Source: Pseudomonas putida (GTDB lineage: Bacteria > Pseudomonadota > Gammaproteobacteria > Pseudomonadales > Pseudomonadaceae). Taken from it: a stretch of DNA of 64,000 nucleotides. The notes below the pieces were generated by a model that ran no database searches, had not been told where the DNA came from, and saw nothing but the letters and a program-made list of their open reading frames with translations. The translations under genes were made by a program, and so were the position numbers. How positions within the stretch are numbered: the first letter of the stretch is position 1; every line of letters starts with the position of its first letter. Below are positions 26,774-35,629 of the stretch, piece by piece. The stretch is from NCBI GenBank assembly GCA_041071465.1, contig CP163498.1:4730001-4794000 (forward strand), given 5' to 3'.

Positions 26774-28182
26774 TCAAAACGAGCGAATGATCCGCCCAAG
26801 GGTTTCCATGGCCCGCTCGGCACCGTCGTGCCAGGGGCTGCCGTAGTTCAGGCGGATGCAGTTGCCGAAGCGCCGGGTGGGTGAAAAGATTGGCCCGGGA
26901 GCGATACTGATCCCTTGCGCCAAGGCCATGTGGAACAGCTTGAGGGCGTCCATTTGCTCGGGCAGTTCCAGCCATAGGAAGTAGCCGCCAGAGGGCTGGC
27001 TGACCCGCGTCTGCGCCGGGAAGTGGCGCGCGATGGCCGCCAGCATGTTGGCCTGCTGGCCTTCCAGGGCGTAGCGCAGTTTGCGCAGGTGGCGGTCGTA
27101 GCCGCCGTGTTGCAGGTAGTCGGCGATGGCCGCCTGGGCCGGCATCGAGGCACACAACGAAGTCATCAGTTTCAGCCGTTCGATCTTCTGCGCAAAGCGC
27201 CCGGCGGCCACCCAGCCAATGCGATAGCCCGGTGCCAGGCTTTTGGCGAACGAACCGCAGTGCATGACCAGGCCTTGGGTGTCGAAAGCCTTGGCTGGCT
27301 TGGGCGCCTGTTGCGAGTAGTACAGCTCGGCATAGACGTCGTCTTCGATCAACGGCACCTGATGGCGTGTCAGCAACTCAACCAAAGCCTGCTTCTTGGC
27401 TTCTGGCATGCTCGCACCCACCGGGTTCTGGAAGTTGGTCATGCACCACACGGCTTTAACCGGGTGCTTCTCCAGGGTTTGCGCAAGTACCCCCAGGTCC
27501 ATGCCCTCGCGCGGGTGCACCGGAATCTCCACGGCCTTGAGCTTGAGCCGCTCCAGCACCTGCAGGCAGGCATAGAAGGCGGGGGCTTCGATCGCGACCA
27601 GGTCACCCGGCTGGGTCACTGCCTGCAGGCACAGGTTCAAGGCTTCCAGCGCACCGTTGGTGATCAGCAGCTCTTCCATGGGCAACATCAGCCCGCCGAC
27701 CATGTAACGCAGTGCGATTTGCCGGCGCAGCTGCGGGTTGCCCGGCGACAGGTCCGTCACCACCATGCGCGGGTCCATGCTGCGGCTGGCGCTGGCCAGC
27801 GAGCGCGACAAGCGTTGCAGGGGGAACAGCTGGGGCTGGGGAAGGCCGAGCCGAACGGTATGGTGTTGGGGTCTTTGATCGAGTCGAGGATGGAGAACAC
27901 CAACGCGCTGACGTCCACGTCGGTAGACTCGCTGACCGGCTGCAGCGCCTGCGGCTCGCTGAACTGGCGCGGAGCGTGGGCGTTGACGAAATACCCGGAG
28001 CGCGGCCGGGCGCGAATCAACCCGCGCCGCTCCAGCAGGTAATAGGCCTGGAACACAGTAGACGGGCTGACCCCGTGGGTCTGGCTGGCGTAGCGCACCG
28101 AAGGCACGCGCTGGCCGGGGCCCAGCACCCCGGAGCGAATCAGTTCGGCAATGTCGTCGGCGAAGCGTTCGTAGCGTTTCAT
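26774..28182 (-). pseudogene. MocR/GabR-type regulator (GntR HTH + aminotransferase fold), frameshifted
   Basis: Two overlapping frames together make a complete MocR protein of about 470 residues. The first (from ATG 28182, MKRYERFADDIAELIRSGVLGPGQRVPSVR) is the GntR winged helix and linker. The second carries the aminotransferase class I fold (ELLITNGALEALNLCLQAV, VWCMTNFQNPVGASMP, IEDDVYAELYYSQQAPKP, the PLP-Lys region MHCGSFAKSLAPGYRIGWV). Continuity is lost at 27832-27836, where one more C in the coding-strand run CCCC would restore AFPSPQLFPLQRL. Either a real one-base deletion or a homopolymer sequencing error. MocR regulators control amino-acid, amine or pyridoxal genes. Confidence 0.85.
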
Positions 28183-28232
28183 TCTGGCCTTCTGTCGAAG
28201 CCTGGCAGGCAAGGTGGTGTCAGTGTAAGGGA

Positions 28233-29636
28233 TCAACGGTTCATGGGGGCGACGAAGCGACTGTGCGCCACGCTACGGATAGCGGGGTCGTCACGTTCGC
28301 TGATTTCAAAACTCAGCGTCTGCGAGCTGCTGGTCGGGCGTTCGGCGAGCATCGCCACCGACACCGGCAATTCGCTCATTTCACCCGCAGGGATGACCAA
28401 TGCGGTGTTGCCCTGCAAGGCAAAGCCGTCGGCGTCCACCAGGCGCAGCTCATAATGCTGGGTACGTTCGGTCTTGTTGATGACCTTGAGCAGGTAGATG
28501 TTCTCGATCTGGCCCAGGGCGTTTTCACGGAACAGGCCGCGGTCCTTGATCACATCCAGCGACACCATCGGGCGCAACTGCAAGGCCACCACCAGCGCCC
28601 CGATCATCACCACCAGTGCAGCGGCGTAGCCCAGCAGGCGCGGGCGTAGCCAGTGAGTGGTACCGCCTTGCAGGCTGTGCTCGGACTTGTAGCCAATCAG
28701 GCCTCGGGCGTAACCCATCTTGTCCATCACCCCGTCACAGGCGTCTATGCACGCGGCGCAACCGATGCAGGCCATCTGCAAGCCATCGCGAATGTCGATG
28801 CCGGTGGGGCACACCTGCACGCACAAGGTGCAATCGATGCAGTCGCCCAAGCCCTGAGCTTGAACGTCACTGCCTTTCTTGCGGGGGCCACGGGTTTCGC
28901 CACGACGCGGGTCATAGGCGACTGCCAGGGTGTCCTTGTCGAACATCACGCTCTGAAAGCGCGCATACGGGCACATATGCAGGCACACGGCATCGCGCAG
29001 CAGGCCGGCGTTGATGTAGGTGGCGGCCGTGAAGAACAGAACCCAGAACAACGCCACGCCACCCAGTTGCAGGGTGAACAGCTCTGCAGCCAGTGGCCGG
29101 ATCGGGGTGAAGTAACCGACGAAGGTCAGCCCGGTGACTACGCCAATGGCCAGCCACAGGCTGTGCTTGAGCGTGCGGCGCGCCAGTTTGTTCAGGCTCC
29201 AGGGCGCGGCGGCCAGCTTGATGCGTTGGTTACGGTCACCCTCGGTCACCTTTTCGCACCACATGAACAGCCAGGTCCAGGTACTTTGTGGGCAGCTGTA
29301 ACCGCACCATACCCGCCCGGCATAGACGGTGATGGCAAACAAGCCAAAGGCGCAGATGATCAGCAGCGCTGACAGCAGGATGAAGTCCTGTGGCCAGAAC
29401 GTGGCGCCGAAGATATGGAATTTACTGTTACCCAGGTCCCACAGCACGGCCTGGCGGCCGTTCCAGTTCAGCCAGGCGGTGCCGAAGAACAGCACGAACA
29501 GGGCGCCGGCAAAGCCGATGCGCAGGTTGCGGTACAGCCCGGTGAAGCTGCGGGTATGGATGCCGCTGTCGGTGCGTCGCGGTTGGGGGCTGGCTGGGGC
29601 GGTGGCGATCTCTGTAAAAGGGATTCTATCGTTCAT
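28233..29636 (-). CDS. ccoG: Cytochrome c oxidase accessory protein CcoG (RdxA/FixG)
   Basis: 467 residues, standard for CcoG. About five membrane helices. YAGRVWCGYSCPQSTWTWLFMWCEKVTEG is the family signature. Two [4Fe-4S] ferredoxin clusters read CIDCTLCVQVCPTGIDIRDGLQMACIGCAACIDACD, and the C-terminal domain is an Ig-like FixG_C (NKTERTQHYELRLVDADG). It reduces Cu(II) for assembly of cbb3-type oxidase. The oxidase and ccoHIS genes are not in this window, so this is an isolated copy. The MocR start is 50 bases downstream on the same strand. Confidence 0.95.
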   Translation of the reverse strand: MNDRIPFTEIATAPASPQPRRTDSGIHTRSFTGLYRNLRIGFAGALFVLFFGTAWLNWNGRQAVLWDLGNSKFHIFGATFWPQDFILLSALLIICAFGLFAITVYAGRVWCGYSCPQSTWTWLFMWCEKVTEGDRNQRIKLAAAPWSLNKLARRTLKHSLWLAIGVVTGLTFVGYFTPIRPLAAELFTLQLGGVALFWVLFFTAATYINAGLLRDAVCLHMCPYARFQSVMFDKDTLAVAYDPRRGETRGPRKKGSDVQAQGLGDCIDCTLCVQVCPTGIDIRDGLQMACIGCAACIDACDGVMDKMGYARGLIGYKSEHSLQGGTTHWLRPRLLGYAAALVVMIGALVVALQLRPMVSLDVIKDRGLFRENALGQIENIYLLKVINKTERTQHYELRLVDADGFALQGNTALVIPAGEMSELPVSVAMLAERPTSSSQTLSFEISERDDPAIRSVAHSRFVAPMNR

Positions 29637-29757
29637 GGCTCGGTGCTCATCAGGCCTCGATCAGGCATGAGCACTATGGCCTTGAACCTGTTATCAGCAC
29701 AGGTTCAGGTTTTGCGATAAAAACCATATCAGATTTACCGCTTGGCCCCGCCAGGCC

Positions 29758-29997
29758 TTAGATTACCGAGCCTGGCACGCTAGCCTTCAGATGCCTGCGG
29801 CTATCCACCGCACCCGCCACGGTGAGTGCGTCGGCCTCGGCTTCAGTGATCGGCACACGCTGGCCCGCAAGCAGGGCCACCGACATATGCAACTGTTCGT
29901 CGGTGATGATTTCGATATCAGGGCCTTCACCTTCGATGCGCAGGTCTTCGCCGATCAGTGTGCAACGGCGCGTGGTTTCGTCGACTTCAATGGGCAT
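29758..29997 (-). CDS. Small conserved Pseudomonas protein (DUF3203-like)
   Basis: 79 residues, acidic, no membrane segment or signal peptide. It begins MPIEVDETTRRCTLIGEDLRIEG and continues with repeated short beta-strand-like patterns and an Ala-rich helix ITEAEADALTVAGAVDSRRHL. Upstream GGAGGACC is an excellent ribosome site. It resembles the DUF3203 family of Pseudomonas as I remember it. Function unknown; single gene between ccoG and the MgtC-like gene. Confidence 0.7.
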   Translation of the reverse strand: MPIEVDETTRRCTLIGEDLRIEGEGPDIEIITDEQLHMSVALLAGQRVPITEAEADALTVAGAVDSRRHLKASVPGSVI

Positions 29998-30135
29998 GGG
30001 GTGGTCCTCCTGGGGGGGTTACAGGGTGGACCGCGGTTTGGGGCTGGTTGCTGCATCGGCAGGCTGAGCGGCACTTTGCCCTGTGTGCAGAGGTCAACCA
30101 TGCAAGCACGATGTTCAGGCAGGGGCACCACCGCG

Positions 30136-30654
30136 ATGGACGTCATCTGGCAAGCAATCCAGGCCGAGTTCGCCGATGTCACCGATGAGCGCGAGGTTAC
30201 ACAAATCCTTGTGCGCCTGCTGATGGCTGCGGTACTTGGTGCCGTGCTGGGATTCGAGCGTGAACACAAAGGCAAGTCTGCCGGGGTGCGTACCCATATG
30301 CTGGTCTCGCTGGGGGCCGCCTTGTTCGTGCTGGCACCCAGTATGGCCGGGGCTGACGAGCAAGCGTTGAGCCGGGTGATCCAGGGCATCGTCGCCGGGA
30401 TCGGCTTTCTGGGGGCGGGCACCATCCTCAAGGGTAACGGCCAGGACACCAGCCATGTGAAAGGCCTGACTACTGCTGCCGGGTTGTGGATGACAGCAGC
30501 CATCGGTACAGCAGCTGGCATGGGCCGCGAAGCCACGGCACTGATCAGCACGGTACTGGCCCTGTTGGTGCTGGGCACGATGCCGTTACTGGTAGAGAAG
30601 GTCGAAGGGCAGGATGAGGAGAAGCAGAAGGAGGAAGAGGGCAGGAAGCACTGA
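30136..30654 (+). CDS. MgtC/SapB family inner-membrane protein
   Basis: 172 residues from ATG 30136 (MDVIWQAIQAEFADVTDEREV). The MgtC domain covers about 20-150 with hydrophobic helices and the family's conserved pieces: LLMAAVLGAVLGFEREHKGKSAGVRTHMLVSLGAALF, QGIVAGIGFLGAGTILK, VKGLTTAAGLWMTAAIGTAAGMG. The highly charged tail is EEKQKEEEGRKH. MgtC proteins modulate F-ATPase and phosphate/magnesium homeostasis in some bacteria; short MgtC/SapB versions without the C-terminal domain are less well characterised. It ends in the hairpin that also ends crcY. Confidence 0.9.
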   Translation: MDVIWQAIQAEFADVTDEREVTQILVRLLMAAVLGAVLGFEREHKGKSAGVRTHMLVSLGAALFVLAPSMAGADEQALSRVIQGIVAGIGFLGAGTILKGNGQDTSHVKGLTTAAGLWMTAAIGTAAGMGREATALISTVLALLVLGTMPLLVEKVEGQDEEKQKEEEGRKH

Positions 30655-31004
30655 GGGGAGCCGAAGCTCCCCTCAAAGCGTTGTTGCCTGCTCTTTTTTA
30701 TTATTGGGACCGGCCTATTGTTGTTTTTGTCGGCTTGTCCTGGTGTTGCGGGCGACCCCCATGCGGGGTCAAGAGCAAACGTATTTTTTTGAGCGCTGAC
30801 CTGCTTTCATCATGGCTGATCCGAACCTGGCTGCTGCTACCTTGAGGTAGTTTTATTGTTCTGTGCCAGACCGCGGGGCGTACCCCTGAAAAGCGTGTCG
30901 ACTCCAAAAAAATCTGCTTGCTACGCCTCTGCCGTGTTGTTCTTGTTATGTCAGAGCCGTTACCTGTTGTTTTTATTGGGTGTCACATTTTTTTTGTTGT
31001 TGTA
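30653..31004 (-). ncRNA. crcY: CrcY small RNA, antagonist of Hfq/Crc catabolite repression
   Basis: The 531-base gap between the MgtC-like gene and mvaB holds an RNA gene on the minus strand. A sigma-54 promoter lies at 31015-31030: TGGCACGCACCCTGCT fits the -24/-12 consensus with GG and GC correctly spaced, placing the start near 31004. The transcript carries at least five A-rich CA motifs of the AAnAAnAA kind (AACAACAAAAAA, AATAAAAACAACA, AACAAGAACAACA, AAAAACAACAAT, AATAATAAAAAA). It has internal stem GACCCC-GCAT-GGGGGTC and ends at GAGGGGAGC-TTCG-GCTCCCCTC. CrcY is known from P. putida in this gene context, sized about 370 nt, CbrB/RpoN-activated. Ends are estimates. Confidence 0.88.
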
Positions 31005-31014
31005 CCGAAGATAT

Positions 31015-31030
31015 AGCAGGGTGCGTGCCA
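31015..31030 (-). promoter_or_regulatory. Sigma-54 (-24/-12) promoter of crcY
   Basis: TGGCACG-N4-CTGCT on the minus strand differs from the consensus TGGCACG-N4-TTGCW at one position. The two invariant dinucleotides GG and GC are ten bases apart as required. Confidence 0.85.
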
Positions 31031-31112
31031 ACTTTTACAAACCCTTTAAAATCAAGCACTTAGCTTTTTTCGTCAAAACCGCTTGGCCTGAAATTTTGTC
31101 GATTTGTTTCCC

Positions 31113-31153
31113 TGTTACCCGATTTTTTGCTGTGAAACGTGGGGGCGGTAACA
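31113..31153 (-). promoter_or_regulatory. Candidate CbrB upstream activating sites of crcY
   Basis: TGTTAC (31113-31118) and GTAACA (31148-31153) form an inverted pair about 85-125 bases upstream of the sigma-54 promoter, a normal enhancer position. The half-sites equal those I recall for CbrB, but the spacing is 29 rather than 14 bases, so each may be part of a separate subsite. Confidence 0.5.
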
Positions 31154-31185
31154 CTTCACCCACACGTATGTGACACCCGTGTGAC

Positions 31186-32085
31186 TTATTGCGCGCTGCG
31201 CGCCCGTGCTACCCGCGACCCGTTGTCGCGGCCCAGCACGCTGCTGATGCGCTGGCCGGCGGCGATCAGCCGGCCCAGGTCGATGCCGGTTTCAATACCC
31301 AGCCCTTGCAGCAGGTACACCACGTCTTCACTGGCGATGTTGCCGGTAGCGCCCTTGGCGTAAGGGCAACCGCCCAACCCGGCCACCGAGCTGTCGAACA
31401 CGCTGATGCCTTCAAGCAGGCTGGCATAGACGTTGGCCAGGGCCTGACCATAAGTGTCATGGAAGTGCCCGGCCAGTTGCTCGCGCGGTACTTGCGCCGA
31501 GACCACCTCGAACAGGCGGCGGGTGTCGCCGGCGGTGCCGGTACCGATGGTGTCGCCCAGCGAGACCTCGTAGCAGCCCATGTCGTGCAGGGCGCGAGCC
31601 ACCGGGGCCACCTGCTCGGCACTGACCTTGCCCTCATAAGGGCAGCCGAGCACGCACGACACATACCCACGCACGCGCACACCATGGCTGCGCGCAGCCT
31701 CCATGATGGGCTCGAAGCGTTTGAGGCTGTCACTGATCGAGCAATTGATGTTGCGCTGCGAGAACGCTTCGGAGGCCGCAGCGAAAACCGCCACTTCTTT
31801 CACCCCGGCAGCCAGGGCGTCCTCGAAGCCGCGCAGGTTCGGCGCCAGCGCTGCATAGATCACGCCTGGGCGTTGCTGAATGCCGGCGAACACCTCGGCA
31901 GAGCCGGCCATCTGCGGCACCCACTTGGGCGAGACGAAACTGCCCACTTCGATGTAGGCCAGGCCTGCTTCGGTGAGGTCGTCAACCAGTCGCACCTTGT
32001 CGGCGACACTGATGGGCTGGGCTTCGTTCTGCAGGCCGTCGCGGGGGCCTACTTCGACCAGGCGGACGTGTTTGGGCAAGGACAT
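31186..32085 (-). CDS. mvaB: Hydroxymethylglutaryl-CoA lyase
   Basis: 299 residues, TIM-barrel HMGL-like family. Hallmarks: VRLVEVGPRDGLQNE with the metal/catalytic Arg-Asp, IEVGSFVSPKWVPQM, the fold motif GCPYEGKV, metal-binding HFHDTYGQALANVYA and the signature SVAGLGGCPYAKGATGNIASEDVVYLL with the catalytic Cys. It splits HMG-CoA into acetyl-CoA and acetoacetate, the last step of leucine breakdown. The other liu genes are not here; its partner is the MerR regulator 19 bases upstream, with a palindromic operator ahead of both. Confidence 0.95.
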   Translation of the reverse strand: MSLPKHVRLVEVGPRDGLQNEAQPISVADKVRLVDDLTEAGLAYIEVGSFVSPKWVPQMAGSAEVFAGIQQRPGVIYAALAPNLRGFEDALAAGVKEVAVFAAASEAFSQRNINCSISDSLKRFEPIMEAARSHGVRVRGYVSCVLGCPYEGKVSAEQVAPVARALHDMGCYEVSLGDTIGTGTAGDTRRLFEVVSAQVPREQLAGHFHDTYGQALANVYASLLEGISVFDSSVAGLGGCPYAKGATGNIASEDVVYLLQGLGIETGIDLGRLIAAGQRISSVLGRDNGSRVARARSAQ

Positions 32086-32104
32086 GGCGGGTTTCCTATG
32101 GCGT

Positions 32105-32503
32105 TCAGCGGTTGTCTTTGTTGTTCAGGGTGGCGGCCAGGGCTTGTTCGCAGCGCTCCTGGGCGGTGTCCAGTTCCAGTTGCATCTGGTGAATGTCGAG
32201 CATCTGCTGCTCCAGCTGGGCGCGACGCTCGGCGATTTTCGCCAGCATGCTGTTGAGCTGCTTGAGGTTGCCGCTGGTGGGGTCGTACAGCTCGATCAGC
32301 TCGCGGCACTCGGCCAAAGAAAAGCCGATGCGCTTGCCGCGCAGGATGAGCTTCAGGCTGACCTTGTCGCGCGGCGAGTAGATACGCTCCAGGCCACGGC
32401 GCTCTGGGCTCAACAGGCCCTGTTCCTCGTAGAAGCGAATCGCGCGGGTGGTGATGTCCAGCTCGCGGGACAGGTCGGAGATGCTGTAGGTCTGGGTGCT
32501 CAT
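32105..32503 (-). CDS. MerR family regulator (LiuR-like)
   Basis: 132 residues. N-terminal MerR winged helix (YSISDLSRELDITTRAIRFYEEQGLLSPERRGLERIYSPRDK), then a C-terminal coiled coil with an acidic tail. No cysteine metal-binding set is seen, fitting the LiuR-type branched-chain/acyl-CoA responsive group rather than metal sensors. First gene of the operon with mvaB, with a perfect palindrome of LiuR-like character at 32546-32561, so likely autoregulated. Confidence 0.88.
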   Translation of the reverse strand: MSTQTYSISDLSRELDITTRAIRFYEEQGLLSPERRGLERIYSPRDKVSLKLILRGKRIGFSLAECRELIELYDPTSGNLKQLNSMLAKIAERRAQLEQQMLDIHQMQLELDTAQERCEQALAATLNNKDNR

Positions 32504-32545
32504 GCTGGGGCTCGGCGTGGGGTATGCGGCTATCCTGAAGGCAGG

Positions 32546-32561
32546 TTGACGTATACGTCAA
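32546..32561. promoter_or_regulatory. Perfect 16-base palindrome, candidate LiuR-type operator
   Basis: TTGACGTATACGTCAA, 43 bases upstream of the MerR start. It resembles the TTnACGT-n2-ACGTnAA type motif attributed to LiuR in proteobacteria. A promoter for the MerR-mvaB operon is expected here. Confidence 0.7.
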
Positions 32562-32576
32562 GCAGGCGGCTGCAAA

Positions 32577-33455
32577 TCAGTCAGGCTGCCCCGATCGCCG
32601 ATATCCATTGGGCGTCTGCCCGCTCAAACGCTTGAACCACCGCGCAAAGTAAGTCGGGTCGGTGAACCCCAGGCTATCCGATAACTGCCCGATGCTCATC
32701 CGCGTGTAAATCAGGTTACGCCGAGCCTCCAGCAACAAACGCTGGTGCACAACCTGCAGCGCAGTCTGGCCACTGAGCGCCCGGCACAGCTGGTTAAGCT
32801 GCAAGCTCGGTACATTCAGCCGCGCGGCAAAATCCTCTACCGACAGATGCTCGCGATAATGCGCTTCAACCAGGCGCAAATACTGCCCCAGCAACAGGCG
32901 GTCACGCTCATCGCGGTTACGTGGCGCTTGCCCCAACTGTTGGCGGCGGCTGATCCATACCATAAGCGCGGTAACCAATGCTTCAAGCATTGCCGCGCGC
33001 GCCGGGGCATTGCCTTGGTACTCCTGATGCAGGGTGTCGATCAGGCTGCGCAGGTGCACGCGCTCATGCCCCAGCGGGTAACAGGCAGGTTGTGCCAGCA
33101 CGGTCAGTGGCGCACCCAGGCGTTGTTCCAGATTCGCTACCAGCGCAGTGCCGAAGGTCAGCACGTAGCCCTGGATATCGGCGCTGAAGCGAAAGCCATG
33201 CACGGTCATCGGCGGTACCACCTGGATCGCCGCCTCATCGATGGCACTGCGCACCCCCTCGATCTCCACCTGGGCCTGGCCGCGCTGCACATACAGCAAT
33301 TGGAACAGCTCGGCATGCTGGTGCGGCTTGATCTCCCAGTGATGCAGGCGGCTGCGTGCCGGGATCGATTCGCAATGCATCAGGTCAGTGCCGGGCCACG
33401 CCTGGTTTTCGCCATACAGCTTGAACAACGGGACGCCGGGGAGGGTGGATTTCAT
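32577..33455 (-). CDS. pobR: AraC/XylS family activator of pobA
   Basis: 292 residues from ATG 33455 (MKSTLPGVPLFKLYGENQAWPG); the open frame upstream to 33560 runs into the divergent promoter and is not protein-like. The N-terminal cupin (about 40-120, WEIKPHQHAELFQLLYVQRGQAQVEIEG) would bind 4-hydroxybenzoate. The C-terminal double helix-turn-helix (about 190-290) has LSVEDFAARLNVPSLQLNQLCRALSG and IGQLSDSLGFTDPTYFARWFKRLSGQTPNGYR. The divergent position next to pobA identifies it as PobR of the AraC type known from P. putida-like strains. Confidence 0.9.
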   Translation of the reverse strand: MKSTLPGVPLFKLYGENQAWPGTDLMHCESIPARSRLHHWEIKPHQHAELFQLLYVQRGQAQVEIEGVRSAIDEAAIQVVPPMTVHGFRFSADIQGYVLTFGTALVANLEQRLGAPLTVLAQPACYPLGHERVHLRSLIDTLHQEYQGNAPARAAMLEALVTALMVWISRRQQLGQAPRNRDERDRLLLGQYLRLVEAHYREHLSVEDFAARLNVPSLQLNQLCRALSGQTALQVVHQRLLLEARRNLIYTRMSIGQLSDSLGFTDPTYFARWFKRLSGQTPNGYRRSGQPD

Positions 33456-33525
33456 CTGGGCTGACCTGTCCGTTAATCGAACGTTTTTTGTAAAAGTGCA
33501 GGTTTTGCATGGAATAGCACAGTTA

Positions 33526-34816
<1,291 letters not shown>

Positions 34817-34823
34817 TTTCTAA

Positions 34824-34840
34824 GGGGCGCTTTGCGCCCC
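34824..34840. terminator. Hairpin after pobA
   Basis: GGGGCGC-TTT-GCGCCCC begins 8 bases past the pobA stop, between convergent pobA and the ankyrin gene. A bidirectional terminator is likely. Confidence 0.65.
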
Positions 34841-34859
34841 AGCATTTCAACGCCAAGCT

Positions 34860-35513
34860 TTACTCGCGGGCCAGCAGCATCTCCATCTGCCGATACCCCC
34901 GCTGCCGCGCATGCTCCAGCGCGGTCACCCCGTCCTTGTCGGCAATCTGCCGATCCGCCCCGGCCGCCAGCAACCGCCGCACGACCTCCACATGCCGCGG
35001 CCCGCCATCGCCCAGCACCACGGCCTCCATAAGCGCGGTCCAGTGCAGCCGGTTAAGGTGGTTCACGTCAACGCCGGCATCAATCAACATTTGCACGGTC
35101 TCGACATGCCCGCGCTCGGCAGCCGGAATCAGCGCGGTGCCGCCGTAACGATTGGTGCTCTTGAGGTCCGCCCCGTGGCGCAGGGTCAGCCGCAGGATGT
35201 CGTTCAGGCCCCGGGCGCCAGCATACAGGTAGGGGCTGTCGTCGATGTTGTCCTTGGCATTCACATCGGCCCCGGCTTCGATCAGGGCTTTCGCCGCCGC
35301 CAGCTGGTTGCCGTGGGTCGCCACCAGCAGGGCAGTGCGCCCTTGCTCATCACGGCTGTCCAGCCGGGCACCTTGCCCCAGCAATTGTTGCAAAGTGCGC
35401 ACGTCATCGTGGCGGGCGGCGTTGTGCAGGCGGTTGTCCACAGTGCGGGTCTCGGCGTGGGTGGCAAGGCTGGTGCACAGGGCAAACAGCGTCGCGGCAA
35501 TTGATAAACGCAT
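34860..35513 (-). CDS. Periplasmic ankyrin-repeat protein
   Basis: 217 residues with a signal peptide (MRLSIAATLFALCTSLATHA). Five or so ankyrin repeats follow: LHNAARHDDVRTLQQLLGQGARLDSRD, GRTALLVATHGNQLAAAKALIEAGADVNAKD, a less regular third, GGTALIPAAERGHVETVQMLIDAGVDVNHLN and WTALMEAVVLGDGGPRHVEVVRRLLAAGAD. A protein-binding module exported to the periplasm. Partner unknown. Convergent with pobA and divergent from the gamma-glutamyltransferase gene, with a 116-base shared promoter region. Confidence 0.9.
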   Translation of the reverse strand: MRLSIAATLFALCTSLATHAETRTVDNRLHNAARHDDVRTLQQLLGQGARLDSRDEQGRTALLVATHGNQLAAAKALIEAGADVNAKDNIDDSPYLYAGARGLNDILRLTLRHGADLKSTNRYGGTALIPAAERGHVETVQMLIDAGVDVNHLNRLHWTALMEAVVLGDGGPRHVEVVRRLLAAGADRQIADKDGVTALEHARQRGYRQMEMLLARE

Positions 35514-35629
35514 GGGCGGGCTCCTTATCGACCTGGCTACATCCTAGAAAAATCGCGGCAAGGCTTGAAGTTAACTTTGCGCATGACCGACAGTGCCTGG
35601 CTGAATAGTTGAAGGCAGGAAGCAAGACG

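Noticed and set aside
28233..29636. Part of a cbb3 oxidase assembly cluster
   Set aside because: CcoG is clear, but no ccoNOPQ or ccoHIS gene is present in the window, so I treat it as an isolated gene here.
30856..31173. 105-residue plus-strand open frame in the MgtC-mvaB gap
   Set aside because: Composition is that of AT-rich non-coding DNA; it runs antisense through the crcY promoter and RNA, and lacks a ribosome site.
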